Shown here in pieces: positions 51,523-60,854 of a stretch of DNA of 64,000 nt. The position numbers and the translations under genes are program-made. The first letter of the stretch is position 1, and each line of letters starts with the position of its first letter. The DNA is from Valencia hispanica (lineage: Eukaryota > Chordata > Actinopteri > Cyprinodontiformes > Valenciidae). The stretch covers positions 53,392,328 to 53,456,327 of the forward strand of contig OY747713.1 in NCBI GenBank assembly GCA_963556495.2, given 5' to 3'. The notes beneath the pieces were generated by a model. It was not told the DNA's origin. It searched no databases and worked only from the letters and a program-made list of their open reading frames with translations.

Positions 51523-52372
51523 CAATTCAAAAATACTTTATTGATCCCAGAGGGAAATTAAGTGTTGTTGTAGCTCATATGATTAATTCTTTAAGGAGTT
51601 GTTGTAGATGATGATGGCTATGGGCAGGAAGGATTTCCTGTAGCGGTCTGTGTTGCAAACGAAACTGAAGAAGCCTCTGACTGAAGACGCTCTGTTGTTC
51701 TATGACTGTCTCATGAAGAGGATGCTCAGGGTTGTCCATAATTTTTTTGATTTTATGAAGAATCCTTCTTTGCATTATCATCTCCAGATTTTCCACAGTC
51801 GTCCCAAGAACAGAACCAGAACAGAACCAGCCTTCTTTATCAGGTTGTTTAGCCTTTTTAAATCCCTGGCTCTGATGCTGCTACCCCAACAGATGACAGC
51901 TGAAGAGATTACGCTCTCCACAACAGACTTGTAGAAGATCTGCAGCATCTTGCTGCAAACCTTGAAGGACCTAAGCTTCCTCAAGAAGTACAGTCTGCTC
52001 TGTCCCTTCTTGTAGACGGTTTCACTGTTGCGCCTCCAGTCCAGTTTGTTGTCAAGGTGAACTCCGAGGTATTTATACTCCTCAACCACCTCCACTTCTT
52101 CTCCCATGATGGAAACAGTGTTTGACTTATCCCTGTTTCTTCTGAAATCTACAATCATCTCCTTTGTTTTGTTCACATTCAAGGTGAGACGATTGTTTCC
52201 ACACCATGTCACAAAGCGGTCCACCAGCTCTCTGTATTCAGCTTCTTGTCCATCTCTGATACACCTGACTATTGCAGAGTCATCTGAGTATTTCTGCAGA
52301 TGACAGGTCTCTGATTTGTACTGGAAGTCTGAGGTGTACAGAGTGAAAAGGAATGGTGAGAGTACAGTCGAG
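51523..52372 (-). mobile_element. Rex1-like LINE 3' fragment, copy 1
   Basis: Tail complement aatactttattgatcccag at about 51530, then minus-strand 52224-51778 (FVTWCGNNRLTLNVNKTKEM, MGEEVEVVEEYKYLGVHLDN, VISSAVICWGSSIRARDLKR). 5'-truncated at 52372. Very similar to 54956-56035. Confidence 0.92.
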
Positions 52373-52384
52373 TCCCAGAGACGA

Positions 52385-52565
52385 GTGTTTTATGGTGCCA
52401 AATGTGTGAATCAACCCCTGGACAACAGCGAAAGACCTTGTGAAGATGCTGGAAACTGGTAAGACTGTCACTATCCCCAGTAAAACCAATCCTGTACCAC
52501 CATGAGCTAAAAGGTTACTCTGAGAGGAGAAATACATTATTTCAAAATCTTCCCCGGGGCCACCA
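52385..52565 (+). mobile_element. Tc1-like transposase relic
   Basis: acaacagcgaaagaccttgt, gaagatgctgg and gtaaaaccaatcctgtacc follow the helix-turn-helix/catalytic linker region of a Tc1 transposase on the + strand. No ends or frame remain. Confidence 0.5.
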
Positions 52566-52741
52566 ACTTCCCCCCATTCCCCATGTTATCTAATTTTAAC
52601 TTTCGGTGCTTTTGCAATAAAATGTCTTAATGAGACACATGGCTGTGTTCTAGAAGAGTGCGCATGCGCGATTAATTTGCTGTGCATATGCTCCAACCAT
52701 AGTGGGGCTGTCAAGGTATTGGAGAGGCCATCACAAAGTCC

Positions 52742-52910
52742 AGGGCCCTCATTTACCAACCGTACTTAAGCACAGATCTGTGCGTATTTCGTGCACAGAA
52801 ACAATTCTACGCATTGTGTGGTATTTATCAATTTGTAGGCTACTTGTGCGTAGAAATGTTCCTAAATATAAGTACACTTCTAATCGTGTGTACGCACAGC
52901 ATCTACTGTT
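52742..52910. mobile_element. MITE-like fragment with cagggccctcatttacc end
   Basis: The start cagggccctcatttaccaa and the runs of tgtgcgta/gtgcgtag resemble a common fish non-autonomous DNA element family. The other end was not found. Confidence 0.35.
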
Positions 52911-52961
52911 AGAAAAGAGGAACTGAAACAGTTTTACTTTGACATATTTCTCAGCAGTTTA

Positions 52962-53105
52962 TCACCTCCACCAAGGAGCTCATGTTGGCGTCTGTCTGTC
53001 TTTTAGGAAAATTACTCAAAAAGTTATGGATGGATTTGCATTAAACTTTTAGGAAATATTTGAAATTTGTCGAGAAATACATAATTTAATCCTGGGGGTG
53101 ACCAT
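52962..53105. repeat. dispersed repeat related to 29135-29290
   Basis: cacctccaccaaggagctca start, gtctgtctgtctttt, then aaaagttatggatggatttg. Related to the intron 3 copy; class unknown. Confidence 0.45.
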
Positions 53106-53138
53106 TCATGGAGATCCTGTCACTTGCAATCTGCGCAC

Positions 53139-53153
53139 CCCCCCCCCCCCCCC
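53139..53153. repeat. poly-C tract
   Basis: A run of C after gcgcac, broken only by the block ends in the listing. Such runs are prone to length errors. Confidence 0.85.
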
Positions 53154-54950
53154 TTATTTGTTTGTCAGATCAAGCACTACAGCTTAATGGGGGGGGTGTT
53201 CTACTTTTGATTAAAAGGTTTGTAAGCTGTACTGTGACAATGGTCTCGCTTATCAGTGAAGCAGGTTGTTGCTTTTTCCTTGCGTACTGATGGCAGCCAA
53301 AGCTGTGTCTCTAATTACACATGGCCACACAAGTGTCAATATGTTGGTCGGTTCACCCTCAGTAGGAGATCTGGCCAAGCTTTGTGCTGAGGGACGTTTT
53401 ATTGTATTCAGTTTGATATCAAAGCATTTTGTCTTTAATTCCAACAGGAACATCTCCACTGCCCCGACCGCATTCACTGCCTGTGTCACTTTCTCCCAGG
53501 CAGTTATTTTTTATTGGTTCTCCCTGAGCTGATAGAACCAAACAGTAATGTTCAGTACGAATTTAACTTATTTAATTTGTTCAGAAAAGTTAACGGCGAA
53601 TGAAATGATTATTTGCCACATTTTTTATGTCTGCTCTGCAGCAGAAATATAATGGCTGGGTGCTGGGGAAATGAAGCACAGAAACCGCTGATGGCAAAAA
53701 CTATGGGTGTTAAAATTAATTTGTATTAACTATGACAAAAAAAATTTCTGTTAATCATGAAGTCTTTCTTTATTGCTGAAATTCCTATTAGGGAAATATT
53801 AACAAGGATGAGAAAGAATTCCTGCTTAGTTTAAGAGCTTTAATTTGACTTGTTAATCAACAAGGAGTTCAGCACATACAAGCGTTGCATATACTGACTT
53901 GCTCCCAGAGTGCAGATATGGAGTGGTTCTGAGGTCCTTCAGTCCACATGCAAACACATCTCACATATTGGTGACCCAAGATACAGACACGTATCCCTGA
54001 GCTCTCACATGTTGGTTCAGCATAATAATACATATCTCAGTTAACATAGAGACTAACCTTTTAACATGATTAATTCCACATCATTTCCCCCCTTTTATTA
54101 CTCCTCCAAGTAATAACCCTACCTACACCTCTCCTAACACCAACATTGGAGATGCTGCCGCTAGGGGTGAGCAGGCAGTTACAATACACAATCAATACAA
54201 GCAGATTGAAATCAGTCATTACATGTTTACAATACAATCAGCTCTTGAACTATATACAGTAATACATCCCTTTAGATTACATTACTGTAGACCATGTGCG
54301 CCAGAACGAAAAACCCCACCAGGGTCTTTTATTTGCCATTTTCCAACCATTGTTTGAATTTGCATGTTTCTCTCTGTGCGGGGAAACATCCAAGCAGCCC
54401 TTATGTCCCTTAGGTGGCCGGCCCACATGACTCATCTGTCAGGATGCTCTAAGAACAAACAAGAAAAAAGGAAAAAATAAATAAATTATGTAGTATCAAT
54501 CAGGTACACCATGGAGACCCCATAAAACTGAGTACATATTGAAATTGTCATGTTTTCAGGTTGACTCTAATTTCAGACACAAGTGCAACAAGCTAAAGCA
54601 GGTTTTAAGAGATAGTTTATTTTGTAGGTAGTGAACTGGGAATCGGGTCCGGTCAGGTTGGAACTCTAGGCTAGGCTGGAAGATAAGTGGTTAACGGATT
54701 GTTTGTATTCAGGTAGAAGGTGAGTATTGAAGAAAGGTAATCTTACATGGTCGTCAGGAGGCTGAGTGTGAGGAAGGTAAGTTGAAGACTGTTGCTGAGG
54801 TTGGGTGGGGATGAGTGATTGTGTCCAGTACTGATGCTGAAGGTTGTAGATTGTGATCTTGATCCGTGTATCTGTTCTTGGCAGGTTTCACCTTTGTAAT
54901 GTTGAAGGATGGAAAGGCAGGCAGCTACGATGAGCGGTTCAGGTGAGTTC
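53154..54950. other. unassigned; possible LTR remnant on the minus strand
   Basis: Around 54083-54103 the minus strand has taataaaaggggggaaatg followed by TGTGG, which looks like a polypurine tract and the start of a 3' LTR. The other LTR end and flanking duplications were not found. 54590-54950 and 56036-56470 may be parts of one element split by the Rex1-like copy. Confidence 0.3.
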
Positions 54951-54955
54951 TGTTT

Positions 54956-56035
54956 TCAATTCAAATTCAAAAATACTCTAATGATCCCAGAGGGAAATTC
55001 AGTGTTGGTATAGCTCATATAATTAATTATTGAAGGAGTTGTTATAGATGATGATGGCTGTGGGAAGGAAGGATTTCCTGTAGCGGTCTGTATTGCAGCG
55101 AAGCTGAAGAAGCCTCCGACTGAAGACGCTCTGTTGTATGACTGTCTCATGAAGAGGATGCACAGGGTTGTCCATAATTTTTTTGATTTTATGAAGAATC
55201 CTTCTTTGCATTATCATCTCCAGATGTTCCACAGTTGTCCCAAGAACAGAATCAGCCTTCTTTATCAGGTTGTTTAGCCTTTTTAAATCCCTGGCTCTGA
55301 TGCTGCTACCCCAACAGATGACGGCTGAAGAGATTACACTCTCCACAACAGACTTGTAGAAGATCTCCAGCATCTTGCTGCAAACCTTGAAGGACCTAAG
55401 CTTCCTCAAGAAGTACAGTCTGCTCTGTCCCTTCTTGTAGACGGTTTCATTGTTGCGCCTCCAATCCAGTCTGTTGTCAAGGTGAACTCCGAGGTATTTA
55501 TACTCAACCACCTCCACTTCTTCTCCCATGATGGAAACAGTGTTTGACTTATCCCTGTTTCTTCTAAAATCTACAATCATCTCCTTTGTTTTGATCACAT
55601 TCAAGGTGAGACGATTGTTTCCACACCATGTCACAAAGCGGTCCACCAGTTCTCTGTATTCAGCTTCTTGTCCATCTCTGATACACCCGACAATTGCAGA
55701 GTCATCTGAGTATTTCTGCAGATGACAGGTCTCTGATTTGTACTGGAAGTCTGAGGTGTACAGAGTGAAAAGGAATGGTGAGAGTACGGTCCCCTGTGGT
55801 GCTCCTGTGCTGCTGACCACCTGGTTTGACACACAATTCTTCAGTCTCACAAATTGTGGTCTGTTTGTCAGGTAGTCATTGATCCAGGAGATTGTTGAGG
55901 GCTCCACCTGTGTCTCCAAGAGTTTCTGACAAAGTAAATCAGGCTGAATTGTGTTAAATGCACTAGAGAAATCAAAGAACTTGATCCTCACAGTGCTGCC
56001 TGCTTTGTCCAGATGACAGTGGGTTGGTTGAAGTT
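54956..56035 (-). mobile_element. Rex1-like LINE 3' fragment, copy 2
   Basis: Tail complement aatactctaatgatcccag near 54968 to about 56035. It contains a 322-codon open frame. Same orientation as copy 1 at 51523, and longer at its 5' side. Confidence 0.93.
55023..55991 (-). CDS. Rex1-like reverse transcriptase, C-terminal 322 residues, open
   Basis: Non-LTR reverse transcriptase. Seen: IKFFDFSSAFNTIQPDLLCQ (catalytic D block), SSTGAPQGTVLSPFLFTLYT, LQKYSDDSAIVGCI (YSDD instead of YADD), FVTWCGNNRLTLNVIKTKEM, the YKYLGVHLDNRLDW block and the C-terminal VICWGSSIRARDLKRLNNLI. The endonuclease and RT fingers are missing by 5' truncation. No stop over 322 codons suggests a young insertion. Confidence 0.9.
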   Translation of the reverse strand: MRIKFFDFSSAFNTIQPDLLCQKLLETQVEPSTISWINDYLTNRPQFVRLKNCVSNQVVSSTGAPQGTVLSPFLFTLYTSDFQYKSETCHLQKYSDDSAIVGCIRDGQEAEYRELVDRFVTWCGNNRLTLNVIKTKEMIVDFRRNRDKSNTVSIMGEEVEVVEYKYLGVHLDNRLDWRRNNETVYKKGQSRLYFLRKLRSFKVCSKMLEIFYKSVVESVISSAVICWGSSIRARDLKRLNNLIKKADSVLGTTVEHLEMIMQRRILHKIKKIMDNPVHPLHETVIQQSVFSRRLLQLRCNTDRYRKSFLPTAIIIYNNSFNN

Positions 56036-56534
56036 GCTGTGTGTTTCAGGTGGAGCGGTGGAGGCTGACCAGGAGGAAATCCAGAGGAGCTCGTCTTTGG
56101 TGAGTTTGACTTGACGCTTGAAGTTGTTTGCGTTGGATAGCCCATGTAGATCTCCAACCTAGGACTTGAAGTGGAACTGGAACTCAGGAACGACGAAGGA
56201 TCTCAGGAGGTTATCGGAAGAGGTACTGCGAGGAGACAAAGGTATGTATACACTAAAACATCCAATAAAGTTTGCTGCTGTGGAAAGCAACTTAGTTGGC
56301 CTTGTACCACGTTTGATGGTGGTACCATCTGGTGTCAGCCTCCACCATCTGGCATCAGCCTCCAGGAGCCACTCCCCTTTTGAACTGAAGCTTGATGAGA
56401 TCTGACGAGCAGCACCTGTTGCATCACCTGCCAATCACACCGTAAGGAGGGAGGTAAGAGGGAAAAAAAACACCCATCCACCAGCCCACAGCAACAGACT
56501 CCTAACAGAAATGTGTACTCTTCCCTCATGGGAG
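56036..56534. other. unassigned repeat-like sequence
   Basis: ctccaccatctggcatcagc and related strings repeat (56338-56361 vs 56325-56345). Several short open frames on both strands show no motif. Possibly part of the LTR-like remnant interrupted by the Rex1-like copy. Confidence 0.35.
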
Positions 56535-58196
56535 GCCTGCGTCCAGGATGGTGCCCCCAAACTTGGTAAATTTTACATAAAATTATTAATAATTGCCCTA
56601 GGCAATTATCCATATTTATTCATTGCCAAATCCTACCTATCTGCGGCACAACACAATACATGACCCCATTTATCCTTACCTTAATACGGATCAGTCGTCC
56701 TGTCCCCTTTGTAGAAAAGCAGCCCCAAAGCATAATTTCTCCACCCCCATATTTCAAAGTAGGGATGGTGTTCTTGGAATGCAACTCAGAATTCTTCCCC
56801 CTCCAAACATGGCGAGTGGTGTTTACACAAAAAAGTCTTATTTTGGTCTCATTTGACCACATGACTTTTTCCCAATCCTCCTCTGGATCATCCAGATGGT
56901 CCCAGCCTAAATTTAGACCGGCCTGGACATGTGCTGTCTTAAGCAGTACTAGAACCAGGAAAGTAGAACACATCACCCCAGTTCCAAAGTCCTCACACTG
57001 GCTCCCTGTAGCTCAGAGAATAGACTTTAAAATACTTTTACTAGTTTATAAATCATTACATGGCTTAGCACCAAAATATGTTGAAGACCTGTTGTCATGG
57101 TACCAACCACCAAGACCACTCAGGTCCTCCAACTCTAGCCTACTAAACATCCCTAGACTCAGAACTAAACATGGAGAAGCAGCTTTCAGTTTCTATGCTC
57201 CCCTTATCTGGAACAGACTTCCTGACGAGTGTAGAGCTGCTGAAACTCTGAACTGCTTTAAATCGAGACTAAAACCATCTGTTTAAAATTGCCTTTGAGT
57301 AAATGCTTGATGTTATATGTATGAAATGTGTTCATGCTCTCTTGCTTTTTTTTTATTTTTCTCTTGCTTTATTGTGTATCATGTGTAATGTGTGTTTCTT
57401 TTATGTGTTTCTTTTAAATCACCAAATCATGTAAAGCACCTTGAATTACCCTGCTGTTGAAAGTGTGCTATACAAATAAAATTGCCTTGCCTTGCCTTGC
57501 CTTAAGCAGGGGGACTGCAGGATTTCAATCTATGACGACATAGTGTGTTACTAATAGTAATCTTTGTTACTGTGGTCCCAGCTCTCTTCAGGTTCCCCCC
57601 ATGTAGTTCTGGGCCGTTTCCTCACCATTCTCAAGAGCATGTGTTCCCCACCAGGTGAGATCTAGTATGGAGCCCTGGGTCGACGTAGATTGTCAGTGAT
57701 CTTGTATTTATTCCATTTTCTAATGATTGCTCCAAAGGTGATCTCTTCTCCCAAGCTGTTTGCCTATTGTAGATTGGCTAAACCCAGTATTGTGCATGTG
57801 GACAATCATTCCCTGGTGTCCTTAGATAGCGCTCTGGTCTTGGCTATTGTGGTGGTTAGAGTCTGAATGTTTGAAGGTGTGGACAGGTGTCTTTTATAGA
57901 TAACGAGTTCAAACAGGTGCCATTAATACAGGTAACTAGTAGAGGGTAAAAGAAGTAAAAGGTATGTGAGGGCCCGAATAATTGCTTGGTTGTAGTTGCT
58001 AAATACTTGTTTTCTGCACAATTACACAAAAAAGTTATTTAAAAAAAATCATACAATGTAATTTTCTGGATGTCCCTTTTACATTCTGTCTGTCACAGTT
58101 GAAGTGTACCTATGATGAAAATTACAGACCTTTCTCATTGTTTAAAATGGTACAACTTGCAAAAATCGGTGGCTACTTTTTTGCCCCACTGTGTGT
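56535..58196 (-). mobile_element. Tc1-like transposon relic, split by L2-C
   Basis: The minus strand carries Tc1 transposase parts: [20 protein letters not shown] (first catalytic region), [13 protein letters not shown] and, after the L2-C insert (56947-57504), an N-terminal region with many breaks (57505-57860). The right end atttttgccccactgtg-type terminus lies near 58180-58196, preceded by gaagtgtacctatgatgaaa. The left end (56535) is truncated. This matches a Tc1-like family common in salmonids and other teleosts. Confidence 0.8.
56947..57504 (+). mobile_element. L2-C LINE 3' fragment in the Tc1-like relic
   Basis: C-terminal RT frame with [20 protein letters not shown] and FYAPLIWNRLPDECRAAETL, then a 3' UTR and a tail of TTGCC units (tgccttgccttgccttgcc). 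cttaagca occurs at both borders, consistent with a target-site duplication. Confidence 0.9.
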
Positions 58197-59320
58197 GCGT
58201 CCAATTGGTAAAATTATTAGACAGCATAGCTTAAAATTTCCACTGTTATGCGATGTAACTCAACTGTATTTATCCATAAATCCTGATGAATCCAATCAGT
58301 TAGGTAAATTGCAGGTGTGTCTTGAAGATATAAAAACATGGATGACCCTAAACTTTCTGCTTTTAAATTCTGACAACACAGAAGTTTCCATCTTTGGACC
58401 AGAAGTTCTAAAAAAGAAACTGATTAGTCAATCACTTCATCTGGATGGCATTAAATTGGCCCCCAGTAATAACATAAAGAACCTCTGCGTTATTTTTGAC
58501 CGAGACTTGACCTTTATATCCCATATTAAACAGGTTTCTAGGATTTCTTTCTTTCACCTCTGGAATATTGCTAAAATGAGAAACATCCTGTCCAGGAGTG
58601 ATGCTGAGAAACTAGTCCATGCATTTGTTACCTCAAGGCTGGACTACTGTAATTCTTTACTATCAGGTAGTCCACAAAATGCCATTAAAAGCCTTCAGTT
58701 GATCCAAAATGCCGCAGCAAGAGTTCTGATGAATATTTAAAAGAGAGATCACATTTCTCCTGTTTTAGCTTCCCTTCATTGGCTCCCTGTTAAATCCAGA
58801 ATAGAATTTAAGATCCTTCTTCTTACATATAAAGCCCTTAATAATCAAGCTCCATCATACATCAGAGATCTAATTGTTCCATATGTTCCTAACAGAGCCC
58901 TTCGCTCTCAGACTGCAGGTTTACTTGTAGTTCCTAGGATTTCTAAAAGTAGAATGGGAGGCAGATCTTTTAGTTATCAGGCTCCTCTCCTGTGGAACCA
59001 GCTCCCAGCTTTAGTCCGTGAGGCAGACACTCTGTTTACTTTTAAGGCCAGGCTTAAAACTTTCCTTTTTGATTAGGCTTATAGTTAAAAACCGATTGAT
59101 GTTAGCCAGTTGTTGGATGAGTGGTGGAGGGGTAGTAGCCGTCAGCCTAAGCTGGTTAGGGGAGAATGCAGCACAGGTTCTCCCAGACCCTTCCTCTCTC
59201 ATGTCTCATTCGAACAGGATGGGTTATCCTGACCCATCTCTGTAGTTATGCTAAGCCTCTCCTGAAATGTGTAATAAGTTTTCAATGTTTTATTCTACTT
59301 ACTCTGACCCATCTCTCTGC
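58197..59320 (+). mobile_element. L2-A-related LINE 3' fragment
   Basis: It begins with the RT stretch PIGKIIRQHSLKF and includes LGKLQVCLEDIKTWMTLNFL, VISQ-type region, SRISFFHLWNIAKMRNILSR and RLDYCNSLLSGSPQNAIKSL. A stop at 58738 breaks the frame, which then continues to about 59075. The YADD motif is replaced by a shifted CDVTQLYLS. The 3' UTR differs from other L2-A copies after 59090. Confidence 0.85.
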
Positions 59321-59321
59321 C

Positions 59322-59975
59322 TGTAAGGCAAGACAAGGCAATTTTATTTGTATAGCACACTTTCAACAGCAGGGAAATTCAAGGTGCTTTACATGATTTG
59401 GTGATTTAAAAAACAAAACAAACAGACATGGAATATAACATTGGAAATTAAAAGTAAAAGAAACACACATTACACATGTGTCAGGGATGTGTGTGGAGTA
59501 TGGACCCAAATGCAGACGCTGAAGGAAGGTGCAGGATGTTTATTAAAGGAGGCGGTAATGGTGATGATGATGAAGACGACGACAGGAACGGAGAGACTGG
59601 ACATCGGGCAGGAACGAGACAGCAGGGAAGGCACACGAGACATCAATAGTATGATCCGGCACTGAGTGAAGGGAAGTGATGGGTAATAAAGGCAGGAGGT
59701 GAGTAGGATCAGGTGTGAATGATTTTAGACAGGTGCAGACAATGAGGAGTGAATAGGGCAGCGTGACAACGTGATACACAAAGTAAGAGAAAGATCAATA
59801 AAGCAAGAGAGCATGAACACATTTCATACATATGACATCAATCATTTACTTGAAGGCAATTCTAAACAGATGGGTTTTTAGTCTCGAATTAAGGAATTTC
59901 AGAGTTTCAGCAGCTCTACACTCGTCAGGAAGTCTGTTCCAGATAAGGGAAGCATAGAACTGTACGGTCTTTAAT
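59322..59975 (-). mobile_element. L2-C LINE 3' fragment, split by a solo LTR
   Basis: Tail complement aaggcaagacaaggcaattt at 59322, then 3' UTR matching the complement of 57290-57480. It is interrupted at 59479-59768 and continues to about 59975 with the C-terminal RT region (ctcgtcaggaagtctgttcc). Confidence 0.9.
59479..59768 (-). mobile_element. solo LTR, 290 bp
   Basis: Starts TGTCAGGGATG and ends GCGTGACA (TG...CA, inverted TGTCA), flanked by acatg (59474-59478) and acgtg (59769-59773), a 5-bp duplication with one mismatch. The uninterrupted L2-C sequence at 57360-57450 shows what was there before. A tttatt near 59540 would be an AATAAA on the minus strand. No internal region. Confidence 0.8.
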
Positions 59976-60854
59976 TATTCTGTGTCTCTGCTTTTTAGAG
60001 TATTTTGTGTGTCATCCTCAGCCTACCATACGTCCTATGGTTTCATGCCAAGAAAGAGTAGTACAGATGCACTTTTTGTTTTAAGGGTACATGGGGGTGT
60101 AATGAAAGAAAATTCTTCAGGGTTCCAAAAATAAATTAGTCCCAGAAGGCGTTTAAGTATTTAATTCGAACATGTCTGGCCAGAACATGGAGGGGAAAGA
60201 GATTCCTCTTGCATCGCCCTACCCAACCTTTCTGACTAACAGTTTAAATAGTATTCAGCAATCACTGTTTATCTCTGCAGCCCGTCTTCTCCAATCTTCA
60301 TGTCTAACTTCTGGAGAACTGCTTCATGCCAGTCTGATAGCAAAGCACGAACCAGCACATCCCAGATCAGACTGTTCCGTAGTTGTCTTGGTGCCCCGGC
60401 GTCTGTCTCTCTGGTGATCTGACACGTCTTTATCAGGAACATTAAGCTGAAACAATAGCCTTGCTTCCCCTAACTTTGTCATCTTGCCCTAGATACATTC
60501 ACTAGAAAGAGAATATGTACTTAAATCCTAATTACATAGGAATATTCCCACAACAGGGGGAGCAGCGATCTAGACAAGGTGGCAATACTGAACATCCTCA
60601 AACCATCAACATCCACTCTGTTGCAGTCAAAAGACCCATTAAAAAGGGAGCACAATGTGCCAATTACCATGGCTGGGGAAAGTTTGCTCATAGTGGCATC
60701 AGAATGAAAAAGCATGAGAATATTAAAAGGTTCATGCAGCAAAAAAAAGTGAAAATATATATCTTCTCAACTTTTACACTTAAGACTTGAAGGACACTTT
60801 TTCTGCTGCTTAAAGAAATATTTTAAATAGTTTAACAAACCAATCAAAAACACA
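59976..60854. other. unassigned sequence
   Basis: No recognised repeat. Short open frames at 60172-60417 and 60515-60790 show no motif. Confidence 0.4.

Noticed and set aside
51575..51934. + strand frame of 94 codons over the Rex1-like fragment
   Set aside because: Complement of the LINE reverse transcriptase on the minus strand.
56166..56434. Overlapping open frames on both strands near 56.2-56.4 kb
   Set aside because: No motif, mutually overlapping, in repeat-like sequence.
60172..60790. Two + strand frames of 81 and 91 codons
   Set aside because: No recognisable motif; flanking sequence is non-coding in character.
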